From an uncultured bacterium (lineage in GTDB: Bacteria > Hydrothermota > Tepidihabitantia > Tepidihabitantales > DTDR01): a stretch of DNA of 39,689 nucleotides. The position numbers and the translations under genes were made by a program. Below, piece after piece: positions 1 through 8,107 of the stretch (position 1 is the stretch's first letter; the number at the start of each line of letters is the position of its first letter). Location: positions 1-39,689 of the forward strand of contig CALHQW010000037.1 in assembly GCA_938040315.1 (NCBI GenBank), written 5' to 3'. The notes under the pieces were generated by a model. That model was not told where the DNA came from. It did not search any database and worked only from the letters and a program-made list of their open reading frames with translations.

Positions 1-15
1 TATTAAAATTAAAAC

Positions 16-44
16 TTGCTTTTTTAAATTTATTTTCCTATAAT
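16..44 (+). promoter_or_regulatory. sigma-70-like promoter, leaderless
   Basis: A TTGCTT -35 box (16-21), 17-nt spacer and perfect TATAAT -10 box (39-44) lie directly before the ATG at 51. Only 6 nt separate the -10 box from the start codon, so the predicted first transcribed base is at or next to the A of ATG. No Shine-Dalgarno is present. This implies that the first gene begins an operon. Confidence 0.7.
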
Positions 45-50
45 TTATTT

Positions 51-881
51 ATGGTGGAAAAATTGAATCTAATCTCTAAATATACCAAGTTTTTTGGAAG
101 ATTAATTGGTAATTACGAAAAAATTAAATTAAAAAAAGAAGACCTCTCTTTATTAGAAAAAAACCTTAAAAAGATTAAAGAACTTTGTGAGAAAATTGAA
201 TTTAATGATTTAAAAAATCTTGTTTTTGAATGGATAAAAAAAGAGGAAGAATGGTTAAAAAATACTATTTTAGAAAAGCAGGAAATATTTGGTAGAGAAT
301 TAAAAGAAGAGTTAGAGAAAAATAATTTATCTTTTAGCGGAATTTTTCCCACACTTAAAATCGGAATCTTTACTTTGGAGATAAATTTTGATTTAAATAA
401 TTGCCAACTTTTTTACGGACCAAAGATTGAGAAGTTAAAAACAAAAATTCCTTTACATCCCCAAACAATTGTAAAAACTTTAAAAGAGTATTTAAGTTAT
501 CTGGATTATCCTTTTAATCCTAATGAATATTTCAAAAAACTTCTTTTAAGTTATGAGCGTTCCTTATTCTTTCAAAAACTAAATTTTGGTGAAAAGATAT
601 TTTTAATTGATTTACTTTCTGAACTCATTTTTCTATTACAAAAGAAAGATTTTTATTTAGACCCAAAAAAAGATAATTTTAAAGAATATTCCAGAATAAA
701 TTTCAGTTATGATTTATACCGATTAAAAACCTCTTTAGGCAACCAATTAGAAAATTATTCTTTTAAACTCTGGATTGCTCCTTTTGATGCCACCTTGGAT
801 AAAAGGAAATCAATTTGGATACCAAATAATGAAATGGGTGAAGGAACCTATTTTTCCTATATTTCTTTTGAGAAAATATGA
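51..881 (+). CDS. Unknown protein, partner of paired BREX-type ATPases
   Basis: I do not recognise this 276-residue protein. It looks soluble, with no signal peptide or membrane segment. The first 100 residues are Lys/Glu/Leu-rich and probably helical, including a short Trp-containing stretch (WIKKEEEWLKN). A beta-rich stretch follows at about 100-145, then a helical second half and a C-terminal beta segment. It is the first gene of its operon, under a leaderless promoter, and its TGA overlaps the next ATG (ATGA at 878-881), so it is translationally coupled to the first ATPase. By context it is probably a subunit or substrate adaptor of the ATPase pair. A link to the TerB-associated proteins that occur beside DUF2791 ATPases in other bacteria is possible but not shown. 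Confidence 0.75.
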   Translation: MVEKLNLISKYTKFFGRLIGNYEKIKLKKEDLSLLEKNLKKIKELCEKIEFNDLKNLVFEWIKKEEEWLKNTILEKQEIFGRELKEELEKNNLSFSGIFPTLKIGIFTLEINFDLNNCQLFYGPKIEKLKTKIPLHPQTIVKTLKEYLSYLDYPFNPNEYFKKLLLSYERSLFFQKLNFGEKIFLIDLLSELIFLLQKKDFYLDPKKDNFKEYSRINFSYDLYRLKTSLGNQLENYSFKLWIAPFDATLDKRKSIWIPNNEMGEGTYFSYISFEKI

Positions 882-2164
882 TAAAAAAGGAATTGGCAAA
901 AGCAATCGTCCATAAACTTGGTTCTTATGGCACACCACCAGAATTTGGCTTAGAATATTACACTGTTGGATTGGAAAAATATCTATCAGTTATTGAAGAG
1001 GAATATTTTAAAGATTATTTAAAATTAAAACTATCTTCTTTTAAATTGATTGTTGGCAATTATGGTGGTGGCAAGACCCATTTTTTATATTGTCTTAGAA
1101 AAAAGGCAATGGAGAATAATTATCTTACAAGTTATGTCTCCCTCTCGCCGGTTGAATGTCCCTTTGATAAGTTGGAACTTGTCTATAAAGTAATTGCCTT
1201 AAATTTAATGGCACCAAAAATTTCTGAAGATGTTAGTTTTGACACTTTTTATTATGAAAGGGGAATTGATAATATTATCAAACTTTGGTATCAAAAAATA
1301 AAAGAGCAGGTTTCTAAGAAAGAAGATTTTTATAGTTATTTGGAAGGATTGAGTGGTATTGAATCAATCTCTTATTTAAATGCTTTAAGGGGAAGTTTTG
1401 AAGCCTTAATAAGAGAGGATTATGAAAGTTTTGAAAATTTAATCCAATATCTTAAAGGTGAAGAGATTACGAAGGATATTCGGGGAAGATATCGGATTTC
1501 CGAAAGATTGGATAAAAGCACTGCTTTTCGTTTTATCCGTTCTTTAGCCCAATGGGGACATTTAATTGGTTATAATGGACTTATTCTATTTTTTGATGAA
1601 GCCGAAAGGGGATTGAGTATTTCCAGTTCCCGAGATAAAAGAAGGGCATTAGACAATTTAAGGCAGATTATTGATGAGTGTGGCAATGCCCGACTACCTG
1701 GTGTGATGTTTTTCTATGCGGTTACTGATGAAAATCTAATCTTAGAAGGAAGTGGCGGTGTTTACGAGGCATTAAAACAGCGATTGAGAAGCACCTTCAC
1801 CGCTACAAATCCAACCGGTGTGAAAATCAATTTAGAAGCGATTGAGAAAAAGCCCGAAGAGTTTTTATACGAACTTGGTTTAAAACTTGCCCGTTTATTT
1901 GAGATTGCTTACGATGCCTCTTTCAATGAAAAGATATTAAAAGCAACCATTGATGTCTTATCCGAAGCCTGCTTAACAACTTTTGCTTTAGATATCAGTT
2001 TCCGGAGACTCTTTGTTTTAGGAATTATTGAAGCCTTTTTTAGATTAAAAGCGAAAGATTTTAAAGCCGGTCTTAGTAAAAAAGAGGCCGAAGAGATTTT
2101 GAAAACCTCTTTAAAGAAGATTGAAGAAGAAAAGGAAAAAGAGATTGAGAGTGAGGAGTTTTGA
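878..2164 (+). CDS. BrxC/BrxD-type P-loop ATPase (DUF2791 family), first of pair
   Basis: A 428-residue AAA-like ATPase of the family shared with BREX BrxC/BrxD (formerly DUF2791). The N-terminus carries the family block LGSYGTPPEFG (14-24). Walker A is GNYGGGKT (about 60-67), and Walker B is LILFFDEAE (about 235-243) with the catalytic glutamate present. The C-terminus is a charged Lys/Glu helix. These proteins act on DNA-linked defence or processing in BREX and in other neighbourhoods; their substrate is unsettled. The start overlaps the upstream stop and the stop overlaps the downstream start, so it is the middle gene of a coupled triplet. No BREX methylase (PglX) or phosphatase (PglZ) is present in the window, so calling this BREX would be wrong. 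Confidence 0.85.
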   Translation: MIKKELAKAIVHKLGSYGTPPEFGLEYYTVGLEKYLSVIEEEYFKDYLKLKLSSFKLIVGNYGGGKTHFLYCLRKKAMENNYLTSYVSLSPVECPFDKLELVYKVIALNLMAPKISEDVSFDTFYYERGIDNIIKLWYQKIKEQVSKKEDFYSYLEGLSGIESISYLNALRGSFEALIREDYESFENLIQYLKGEEITKDIRGRYRISERLDKSTAFRFIRSLAQWGHLIGYNGLILFFDEAERGLSISSSRDKRRALDNLRQIIDECGNARLPGVMFFYAVTDENLILEGSGGVYEALKQRLRSTFTATNPTGVKINLEAIEKKPEEFLYELGLKLARLFEIAYDASFNEKILKATIDVLSEACLTTFALDISFRRLFVLGIIEAFFRLKAKDFKAGLSKKEAEEILKTSLKKIEEEKEKEIESEEF

Positions 2165-3474
2165 TGGAAATAACTAAAAGGGTAATTGTTTCCCATCCAG
2201 TTTTTGGTGAAGGTGAGGTTATCTCCTCTCGTTTAAATGGTCAAGAACTTTTTGTCCATTTTAATTCTGGCCTAAGACTTTGGGTCTTAAAGAAAAGACT
2301 TCTTTTTATTTCGGAAATTGATCTCTTAGAAAAGAAATTTGATAAGATAAAAGCGAAAAGAATCTGCGAGGCCTTAAGGATGGGAATTGTTCCCCGACAG
2401 GATTGCGAAGATTTTACCTTTGGTCGAGAAGAAGAGATAGATACTCTTAAAAAGATTATAAAAAAATTAAAAGAGGGAAAAGGTGATACCTGCTTAATTG
2501 AAGGTGAATACGGAACTGGCAAGACCCATCTTTTAGAATATTTATATCATTATGCCTTAAAAGAAGGTGTCTGTGTCTCAAAGATTACTTTAACGCCGGA
2601 TGAGGTCTCACCCCACAGACCAAAAAGATTCTGGAAAGAGTTTGTTTTTAATTTGAGATTTTTAAAAAATAATCAGGAATATGGCTTTCGCGATTTATTA
2701 AGGGAAGCCACTAATTTAAATCTTTATGATAATATCTTTTTCTCAAAACTTTTGCCCAAATTAAAAAGTATTGATGAGGGAAGTGCCAAAAGCGAAGTTT
2801 TGTGGCAATGGTTGGAAGGCGAAAGCACGAAAGAATATGCTGTCTATCTTACTAACAAATTTCGGATAAAGGGTGGAATAAGAATTCCGGCTTTATACGA
2901 TTTTTCTACTGCCAGTGATTTCTATTGTTATCTTATCTCTTCCCTTTCCTATATTGCTCGCCAATTAAATCTTTATGGAATTTTATTAATAATTGATGAA
3001 GCAGAAACGGTTGCCCATCTATGGCATTTCCAAGATTTTCTAAAAGGATTAAATTTTTTAAATGGGCTTGTTAGGGTATGTTATAATGACTCAGAATTGA
3101 AAAAGATTGATAACCAAATGATTCACAACAAAATGAAACCAACCCCTTATATTTATAAAGATGCCTATCTAAGTATGGTAATGGCAACAACTCCTTTAAC
3201 TTATAACTATGAATATTTAAGATTAACCACTTTATTTAAAAACAGAATAACTTTAAAGAATTTAAAAGTAAAAGATCTTTATGAGTGTTTTTATACCCTT
3301 TATAATATTTACCAAACTTGCTATCCCAATTTCTCTCTACAAGAAAAAGAAACGAAAAGAATTTTACAAGAAGGGATTGAAAGAAGTTTAGGAATTAGAG
3401 ATTTTTTAAAATTTATTATTGAAGTTTTTGATATTTATCGGCACACCAATTCCTTAGTATTTATTAATAAATAA
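2164..3474 (+). CDS. BrxD-like P-loop ATPase (DUF2791 family), second of pair
   Basis: A 436-residue ATPase, paralogous in design to its upstream neighbour. The N-terminal 50 residues form a small beta domain with the HPVFGEGEV pattern, like the SH3-like modules found on some nucleic-acid motors. Then come the family helix ICEALRMGIVPR (about 67-78), Walker A GEYGTGKT (about 114-121) and Walker B LLIIDEAE (about 274-281). The start is taken at the ATG at 2164, which shares its A with the TGA of the previous gene. GAGGAG at 2153-2158 is a well-placed ribosome site, and the TTG one codon earlier is less likely. Pairs of such ATPases are known beside helicases; none is visible here. It abuts the PurC-like gene directly (TAAATG). 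Confidence 0.85.
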   Translation: MEITKRVIVSHPVFGEGEVISSRLNGQELFVHFNSGLRLWVLKKRLLFISEIDLLEKKFDKIKAKRICEALRMGIVPRQDCEDFTFGREEEIDTLKKIIKKLKEGKGDTCLIEGEYGTGKTHLLEYLYHYALKEGVCVSKITLTPDEVSPHRPKRFWKEFVFNLRFLKNNQEYGFRDLLREATNLNLYDNIFFSKLLPKLKSIDEGSAKSEVLWQWLEGESTKEYAVYLTNKFRIKGGIRIPALYDFSTASDFYCYLISSLSYIARQLNLYGILLIIDEAETVAHLWHFQDFLKGLNFLNGLVRVCYNDSELKKIDNQMIHNKMKPTPYIYKDAYLSMVMATTPLTYNYEYLRLTTLFKNRITLKNLKVKDLYECFYTLYNIYQTCYPNFSLQEKETKRILQEGIERSLGIRDFLKFIIEVFDIYRHTNSLVFINK

Positions 3475-4491
3475 ATGGGAAGTGTCAAAGATTTATTAAT
3501 TATAAAAGAACCAAAAGAAAAAGAAGCAGGAATTGGTCGTTTTATTTTTTCTGATAGATATTCAGTTTTTGACTGGGGAGAGATGCCTGATAAGATTGAA
3601 AAGAAGGGAGCAGCAATCTGTCTTGTGGCGGCCTATTTTTTTGAAAAATTAGAAGAATTGGGAATTAAAACCCATTATTTAGGAGTTTTAGAAGATAATA
3701 AGATTAAAAGATTAGAAGAACTCAAAAAGCCAACTAATATAATGGAGATAAAACTTTTAAGGGTATTAAAACCAGAAATCAAAAATGGTAATTATGATTA
3801 TTCAATCTATAAAAAAGAAAAGGCAAATTTCTTAATACCCTTAGAAATTATTTACCGTAATTCTTTACCTGAAGGTTCATCAGTTTTTAAAAGATTAAAA
3901 GAGGGTAGTTTGAAATTAAATGAATTAGGATTAAAAGAGATACCAAAACCCGGACAAATTTTAGAGAATCCAATAATTGATTTTTCAACAAAATTAGAAG
4001 AGATTGATAGATATTTAAATTTAAAAGAGGCAAAGGAATTAGTAAATTTAAGAGAAGAAGAATTAGCAGAGATAAAAGAAAAGACCTTACTTTTAAATAG
4101 ATTGATAAGTGAAAAAGTAGCAAAGATTGGTCTTTTTAATGAGGATGGCAAATTTGAATTTGGTTTTGATGAAGAGAGGAAAATAATTGTTGTTGATGTG
4201 ATTGGCACTTTGGATGAATGTCGTTTCAGTTATAAAAATATTCCGGTAAGTAAAGAGATTGCTCGGATTTATTACCGAAAAACTGAATGGTTTAAGGAGA
4301 TAGAAAAGGCAAAGAAAAAAGACCAAATAAAATGGAAAGAGTTAGTAAAAATAAATCCACCAAGCCTTCCTTTTGATTTGAAAAGATTAATAGAAGATAT
4401 TTACCAAGCCTACGCGAATGAAATTACTGGAAAAAAATGGTTTGATACGCCACCTTTAGAAAAAATTTTGGAAGATATTAGGAATTTTTAA
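3475..4491 (+). CDS. purC: PurC-like phosphoribosylaminoimidazole-succinocarboxamide synthase
   Basis: A 338-residue protein of the SAICAR synthetase fold, which joins aspartate to CAIR with ATP in purine synthesis. Recognisable blocks are the N-terminal FSDRYSVFDWGEMPD, the substrate-loop block PLEIIYRNSLPEGSSVFKRL and a C-terminal VVDVIGTLDECRF, which takes the place of the usual DEISPD-R metal/substrate segment. It is about 100 residues longer than E. coli PurC and resembles the longer archaeal-type enzymes. It starts immediately after the ATPase stop codon and has no visible ribosome site, so expression probably depends on re-initiation. No other pur genes are in the window. A purine role is most likely; a specialised role with the ATPases cannot be excluded. 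Confidence 0.75.
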   Translation: MGSVKDLLIIKEPKEKEAGIGRFIFSDRYSVFDWGEMPDKIEKKGAAICLVAAYFFEKLEELGIKTHYLGVLEDNKIKRLEELKKPTNIMEIKLLRVLKPEIKNGNYDYSIYKKEKANFLIPLEIIYRNSLPEGSSVFKRLKEGSLKLNELGLKEIPKPGQILENPIIDFSTKLEEIDRYLNLKEAKELVNLREEELAEIKEKTLLLNRLISEKVAKIGLFNEDGKFEFGFDEERKIIVVDVIGTLDECRFSYKNIPVSKEIARIYYRKTEWFKEIEKAKKKDQIKWKELVKINPPSLPFDLKRLIEDIYQAYANEITGKKWFDTPPLEKILEDIRNF

Positions 4492-4506
4492 AGAAAAGGA
4501 GGAATC

Positions 4507-6042
4507 ATGAAGAAATACTTTATAATTTATTTTCTTTTAGCAATAATTTTTATTTTTTTAGGATGTCAAAGAGAAAAACCGCCTAATGTTCCTACACTTA
4601 GTGGGCCAGACACAGGCAAAACTAATATACCGGTAAATATCACAGTCCAAACAACCGACCCCAATAAAGACGATATCGCCTATTTGTTTAATTGGGGTGA
4701 TGGAACAAGAGATAGTTGGACAACTTATTATGCCTCGGGACAAAGTATTTCCCAAAGTCATATCTATTTAAAACCCGGCAATTATGATATTGTAGCAAAA
4801 GCAAAGGATATAAAAGGCAAAGAATCACATTGGTCAAATCCTCACAAAATTTCAATTTCATCCCAAGTACCTTATCCACCCTCTACTCCAACAGGTCCAA
4901 CAAATGGAATTATAAATACTTCCTATAACTTTTCCACTTCCGCTATTGATCCCGATGGAGACAGCATTGCTTACCAATTTGATTGGGGTGATGGTAGTGC
5001 TCTTATATGGACTCAATATTATCCAAGTGGTCAAGTAGTTTCACAATCACACATTTATACTTCACCAGGCACTTTTAATATAAAAGTAAAAGCAAAGGAT
5101 AAATTTGGTACTGAATCTGAATGGTCTCCACCCCTTGTAATAATAATTAGAGTTAACCAAAATCCTAACACACCTTCAACTCCCAGTGGACCCACTTCTG
5201 GTTATATAAATATTCCTTACATCTTTTCTTCATCCGCCAGTGATCCAGATGGAGATAGTATTGCTATCCGCTTTGATTGGGGCGACGGAGTAACTTCTGA
5301 TTGGAGTAGGTATCTACCCTCTGGCTCATCTATCTCGATGAGTCACTCTTATTCTCGTCCCGGAACTTTCTATATTAAAGCACAAGCAAAAGATATCCAC
5401 AACGATACAAGCGCTTGGTCTTCGTCAGTCACTATTGATATTGAAGAAGAAGTAATAATAATGTCTGAAAACTTTGAAGGCGCTTTCCCAGGTTCAACTT
5501 GGACTCTTTATGGAACTCCAACTTGGGGCAAAACATCTTACCGCAGTTATCAAGGTTATTATAGTGGTTGGTGCGCTGGCTCATCAAGAAATCCATCACA
5601 AGGTTATGCTTCCAATATGAATGCCTGGATGGTTTATGGTCCCTTTTCCTTGGCGGATGCATATGATGCCTATGTATCATTTTATCGGTGGGCTAACACT
5701 GAAGCAGGTTACGATTCTTTATGGGCAGGAGCTTCTGTTGACGGAATTTGGTTTTATCGGAGTTATTGGTGTACAGGTAATTTTTCCCAATGGGAAGAAA
5801 GAATATTGGACTTAACCGATGTTCCAGGATTAGGAAATCTCTGCGGACGTTCTCAAGTATGGATTGCTTTTCGCTTTGTAAGCGATGGAAGTATTCAATA
5901 TGAAGGCGCTTATTTAGATAGTATTGTCCTTATAAAGTATATTGGTCCAAAGACTTCTGTTAAACCTCGTATTGTATTGCAGGATAGCCGAGAAACTTCT
6001 GGACAAATTATGCCGCAAAAATTAAAAATACCAAAAGATTAA
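4507..6042 (+). CDS. Surface lipoprotein with three PKD-like repeats and a jelly-roll C-terminus
   Basis: A 511-residue lipoprotein. A lysine-led hydrophobic signal ends in the lipobox FLGC (Cys20). Three PKD-like immunoglobulin-fold repeats of about 95 residues follow, each with a (D)PDGDSIAY/F-type strand and an xWGDG core (around 62, 160 and 258 residues). The last third (about 318-480) is Trp/Tyr/Gly-rich, with FEGAFPGSTW, typical of MAM-like or choice-of-anchor jelly-roll domains on extracellular proteins. It is probably an adhesin or polymer-binding surface protein. It has a good ribosome site (AAAGGAGG before ATG), lies 15 nt after the PurC-like gene, and ends at a clear hairpin terminator. 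No catalytic motif is seen. Confidence 0.8.
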   Translation: MKKYFIIYFLLAIIFIFLGCQREKPPNVPTLSGPDTGKTNIPVNITVQTTDPNKDDIAYLFNWGDGTRDSWTTYYASGQSISQSHIYLKPGNYDIVAKAKDIKGKESHWSNPHKISISSQVPYPPSTPTGPTNGIINTSYNFSTSAIDPDGDSIAYQFDWGDGSALIWTQYYPSGQVVSQSHIYTSPGTFNIKVKAKDKFGTESEWSPPLVIIIRVNQNPNTPSTPSGPTSGYINIPYIFSSSASDPDGDSIAIRFDWGDGVTSDWSRYLPSGSSISMSHSYSRPGTFYIKAQAKDIHNDTSAWSSSVTIDIEEEVIIMSENFEGAFPGSTWTLYGTPTWGKTSYRSYQGYYSGWCAGSSRNPSQGYASNMNAWMVYGPFSLADAYDAYVSFYRWANTEAGYDSLWAGASVDGIWFYRSYWCTGNFSQWEERILDLTDVPGLGNLCGRSQVWIAFRFVSDGSIQYEGAYLDSIVLIKYIGPKTSVKPRIVLQDSRETSGQIMPQKLKIPKD

Positions 6043-6048
6043 ATTAAA

Positions 6049-6085
6049 AGGTCTAAAAAATATCTTTAACTTTTAGCCTGTTTTT
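6049..6085. terminator. Bidirectional hairpin terminator between convergent genes
   Basis: The arms AGGTCTAAAA (6049-6058) and TTTTAGCCT (6071-6079) pair with one bulged T, then GTTTTT follows on the plus strand. On the minus strand the same stem is followed by TTTAATTT. It sits between the stops of the convergent lipoprotein gene (plus) and zinc-domain gene (minus), so it could terminate both. Confidence 0.6.
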
Positions 6086-6102
6086 AAAATAGAAGCATTT
6101 TA

Positions 6103-6468
6103 TCAGGGATTACATATCTTACAAGGTTTGTAGCCCCTTTTCAATGCCTCTTCTCTTGATTTAAAATAAACTTTATTGGCAGGATTTATTCTTCTTGCCC
6201 ATTGACAATAGGGTAAATGGAATTTTAAGGTCTTAGAATTACCAATAAAAATTACTTCCTCTTTTAATTTTTCTTCTTTTAACTCTTCCTCTAACATTTT
6301 TTCACTTAATTTTTTCCCTAAGGAAGAAGTAGGCATTTCTGATTTCTGAATTCCATCAATTTTATTTTTCAAACTTTCAATCTCTCTTTTTAAAGATACA
6401 TTTTGAAGATAGATGATAATTAAGAGAATTGTTAATACCGACAACAATAACTTAGAAAAATTATTCAT
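6103..6468 (-). CDS. Membrane-anchored protein with Ada-type zinc-binding tail
   Basis: A 121-residue protein. One N-terminal transmembrane helix (about 6-20) is followed by a charged coiled coil (about 22-75) and a C-terminal Ada-like metal-binding module. Its signature is FHLPYCQWARRI, then Val-Tyr-Phe, EEALKRGY and a final PCKICNP. Cys residues of YC and CKIC plus nearby His are likely zinc ligands. The same module occurs at the ends of secreted nucleases and in Ada. The start used shares its A with the stop of the upstream gene (TGATG at 6470-6466); an ATG eight codons earlier would lie inside that gene. By topology the zinc module could face the periplasm or the cytoplasm. It is the third gene of the sigma-factor operon. 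Confidence 0.7.
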   Translation of the reverse strand: MNNFSKLLLSVLTILLIIIYLQNVSLKREIESLKNKIDGIQKSEMPTSSLGKKLSEKMLEEELKEEKLKEEVIFIGNSKTLKFHLPYCQWARRINPANKVYFKSREEALKRGYKPCKICNP

Positions 6469-7472
6469 CAATAATCCTTTATCTTCTCCCAAATCTTTGA
6501 TTTCCTTTGGTATTCAGGGTATTTAGAATAGATCTCTTTTAGCAATTTCAGTAAATTATATTTCTGATATTTGGTTTTTAGTTTAGTTATTTCTTTTAAT
6601 AAATTCTTATCAATCTTGTTAACAATATTGATTATTCTTTGGGCTTCTTTTAAACCCCTTTCACTTAATCGGTATTCACAAATTATTTCTTCATCAAAAT
6701 ATCTAATTATCTCCTTCTCAATTTCCGAAATCTTTACTTTTGGGTGGAAAATCTTTTCTACCAATCCCTTTTTTATCAAATCTTCCAAATCTTTATAAAC
6801 CCTTTTGTCAAAAGGACCTAAAGAATAGGGAAGAAAGCGGTAATAATTTTTAAAATATTTATCAATATTCAACTCCTTCTTTAATAAAAAGAGATATTTC
6901 ATCAATCGGGTAATACCAAAAATCTTGTTAAAAACTGCCAAAAGTAAGATAATAAAATCTGCTGAACCTCTTATCTCCTCCTTCTCTTTTATTTTCGCTT
7001 TTATCTTCTCTAATATCTCTCTCTTCTCCTTCTCGCTTAAAATTTTCATCTCGCCCACTTCTTTTAAAAGTCTCTCAGTCTTTTTTTGAATAATAACATC
7101 TTCCTTTATTATCTCTGGTAGATAATTAATCTTCTCTTCTTCCATATCCATAATAGTAAGGAGATAATCAATCTTACAATCATCTAATTTATTAAAAATC
7201 TTCCTTATTTTTCTTTTCTCTTTCTTTAAAAAGAAGATAAGAAGATATTCCCTTGGTTTTAGATATTCTTTTAAATTATCTAAATCTGCCATTAAAGTAA
7301 AATTTTGTCCATCAAAAAGATAGGTAGCAAATTTTAATCTCTTAAAAATCTGAAGGAGATAAAGATTTTCATAAGAAGAAGCAAGATAAAAGAGGTTTTT
7401 TTTCTTATCCAAGAAGTTTTTTGCCTTCTTTAGAAAATCAAAATCACCTTTTATTAAATAAACTTCTGGCAC
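6468..7472 (-). CDS. Two-domain protein with YwgA/Panacea-like C-terminal domain
   Basis: A 334-residue protein. The N-terminal 110 residues alternate strands and helices (VYLIKGD, FYLASSYENL, YLLIFFL) like a small Rossmann-type or toprim-like fold, but I cannot name it. A Lys/Glu helical linker (about 135-165) leads to a domain at about 165-285 that resembles YwgA and the SocA/DUF4065 (Panacea) antitoxin-type fold. Its cues are ITRLMKYLFLLKKE, then PYSLGPFDKRVYKDLEDL, then YRLSERGLKEA. It starts with GTG; the ribosome site AGGAGG is made of the last two arginine codons of the upstream sigma-factor gene, and the two genes are 2 nt apart. Tight coupling suggests that it regulates or responds to the sigma factor, for example as an unconventional anti-sigma factor. 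This is inference. Confidence 0.65.
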   Translation of the reverse strand: MPEVYLIKGDFDFLKKAKNFLDKKKNLFYLASSYENLYLLQIFKRLKFATYLFDGQNFTLMADLDNLKEYLKPREYLLIFFLKKEKRKIRKIFNKLDDCKIDYLLTIMDMEEEKINYLPEIIKEDVIIQKKTERLLKEVGEMKILSEKEKREILEKIKAKIKEKEEIRGSADFIILLLAVFNKIFGITRLMKYLFLLKKELNIDKYFKNYYRFLPYSLGPFDKRVYKDLEDLIKKGLVEKIFHPKVKISEIEKEIIRYFDEEIICEYRLSERGLKEAQRIINIVNKIDKNLLKEITKLKTKYQKYNLLKLLKEIYSKYPEYQRKSKIWEKIKDY

Positions 7473-7474
7473 CT

Positions 7475-8002
7475 TTACCTCCTTTTTAAATATCTCTCTT
7501 TTATTGATTTGGGAATTCTTTCATAAATAATCTTTCTGATTTTAAAAATACTTTTCTTTATTGCTCCTTCGGAAGTATTTTTTATTTGAGAAATCTCTTT
7601 TAAAGAATAACCTTTAATAAAATATAACTCAAAAATTTCATAAAGGTTTTCATTTAAAAATTTCTTGCTAATTTCCATTATCTTTTCATAATCACTTTTC
7701 TTAATAAGAAGTTCTTGGGGATTTAATGAAGAAACTGAAAGATCTTTTGGCAGGGGAGAAAATTTTTCTTCTTTTCGGAAGTAGTTAATCATAATATTGT
7801 GAGCGGTTGTGAGGAGCCAACCTTCAATTTTACTATCCTTAATCACATTCTGCCATTCTTTAAACTTCTCAAGAGTTTCGGCAACGATATCCTCTGCCAA
7901 ATTTATATCTTTCACCTTCTTTAATATCTTACTAAAAAGGGCATCATAATATTCTTTAAAAATCTCCTCAAAACTCTCCTTTTTATTAATATCTTCCTTC
8001 AT
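7475..8002 (-). CDS. ECF-type RNA polymerase sigma factor
   Basis: A 175-residue sigma-70 family protein with only regions 2 and 4, as in extracytoplasmic-function sigma factors. Region 2 spans about 10-85 (EDIVAETLEKF, then GWLLTTAHNIMINYFRK). Region 4 spans about 115-165 (FELYFIKGYSLKEISQ, then SEGAIKKSIFKIRK). The protein ends in a basic Arg/Lys tail whose final codons double as the ribosome site of the next gene. The gene heads a three-gene operon and is divergent from the nuclease gene at 8341. Its promoter has housekeeping-type boxes rather than an obvious ECF-type element, so autoregulation is not evident. No classical zinc anti-sigma factor follows it. Confidence 0.85.
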   Translation of the reverse strand: MKEDINKKESFEEIFKEYYDALFSKILKKVKDINLAEDIVAETLEKFKEWQNVIKDSKIEGWLLTTAHNIMINYFRKEEKFSPLPKDLSVSSLNPQELLIKKSDYEKIMEISKKFLNENLYEIFELYFIKGYSLKEISQIKNTSEGAIKKSIFKIRKIIYERIPKSIKERYLKRR

Positions 8003-8011
8003 CCACCTTAA

Positions 8012-8039
8012 ATAATAAGATTAAAAAATCAATTGTCAA
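8012..8039 (-). promoter_or_regulatory. sigma-70-like promoter of ECF sigma operon, near-leaderless
   Basis: On the minus strand a perfect TTGACA (8039-8034), 16-nt spacer and TATTAT (8017-8012) end 9 nt before the ATG at 8002. The leader would be about 2-3 nt, so the AAGGTGG adjoining the ATG would lie mostly outside the mRNA. Confidence 0.6.
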
Positions 8040-8107
8040 AGATTATTATCTTTCACTTTAACTTTTGGGTCCGTTTAGCAAAATTCCCTTTAAAAGGATA
8101 TTAAATT

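Noticed and set aside
51-3474. A BREX phage-defence locus
   Set aside because: Only the two ATPases match; PglX, PglZ, BrxA, BrxB and BrxL are all absent and the operon begins with an unknown gene at its own promoter.
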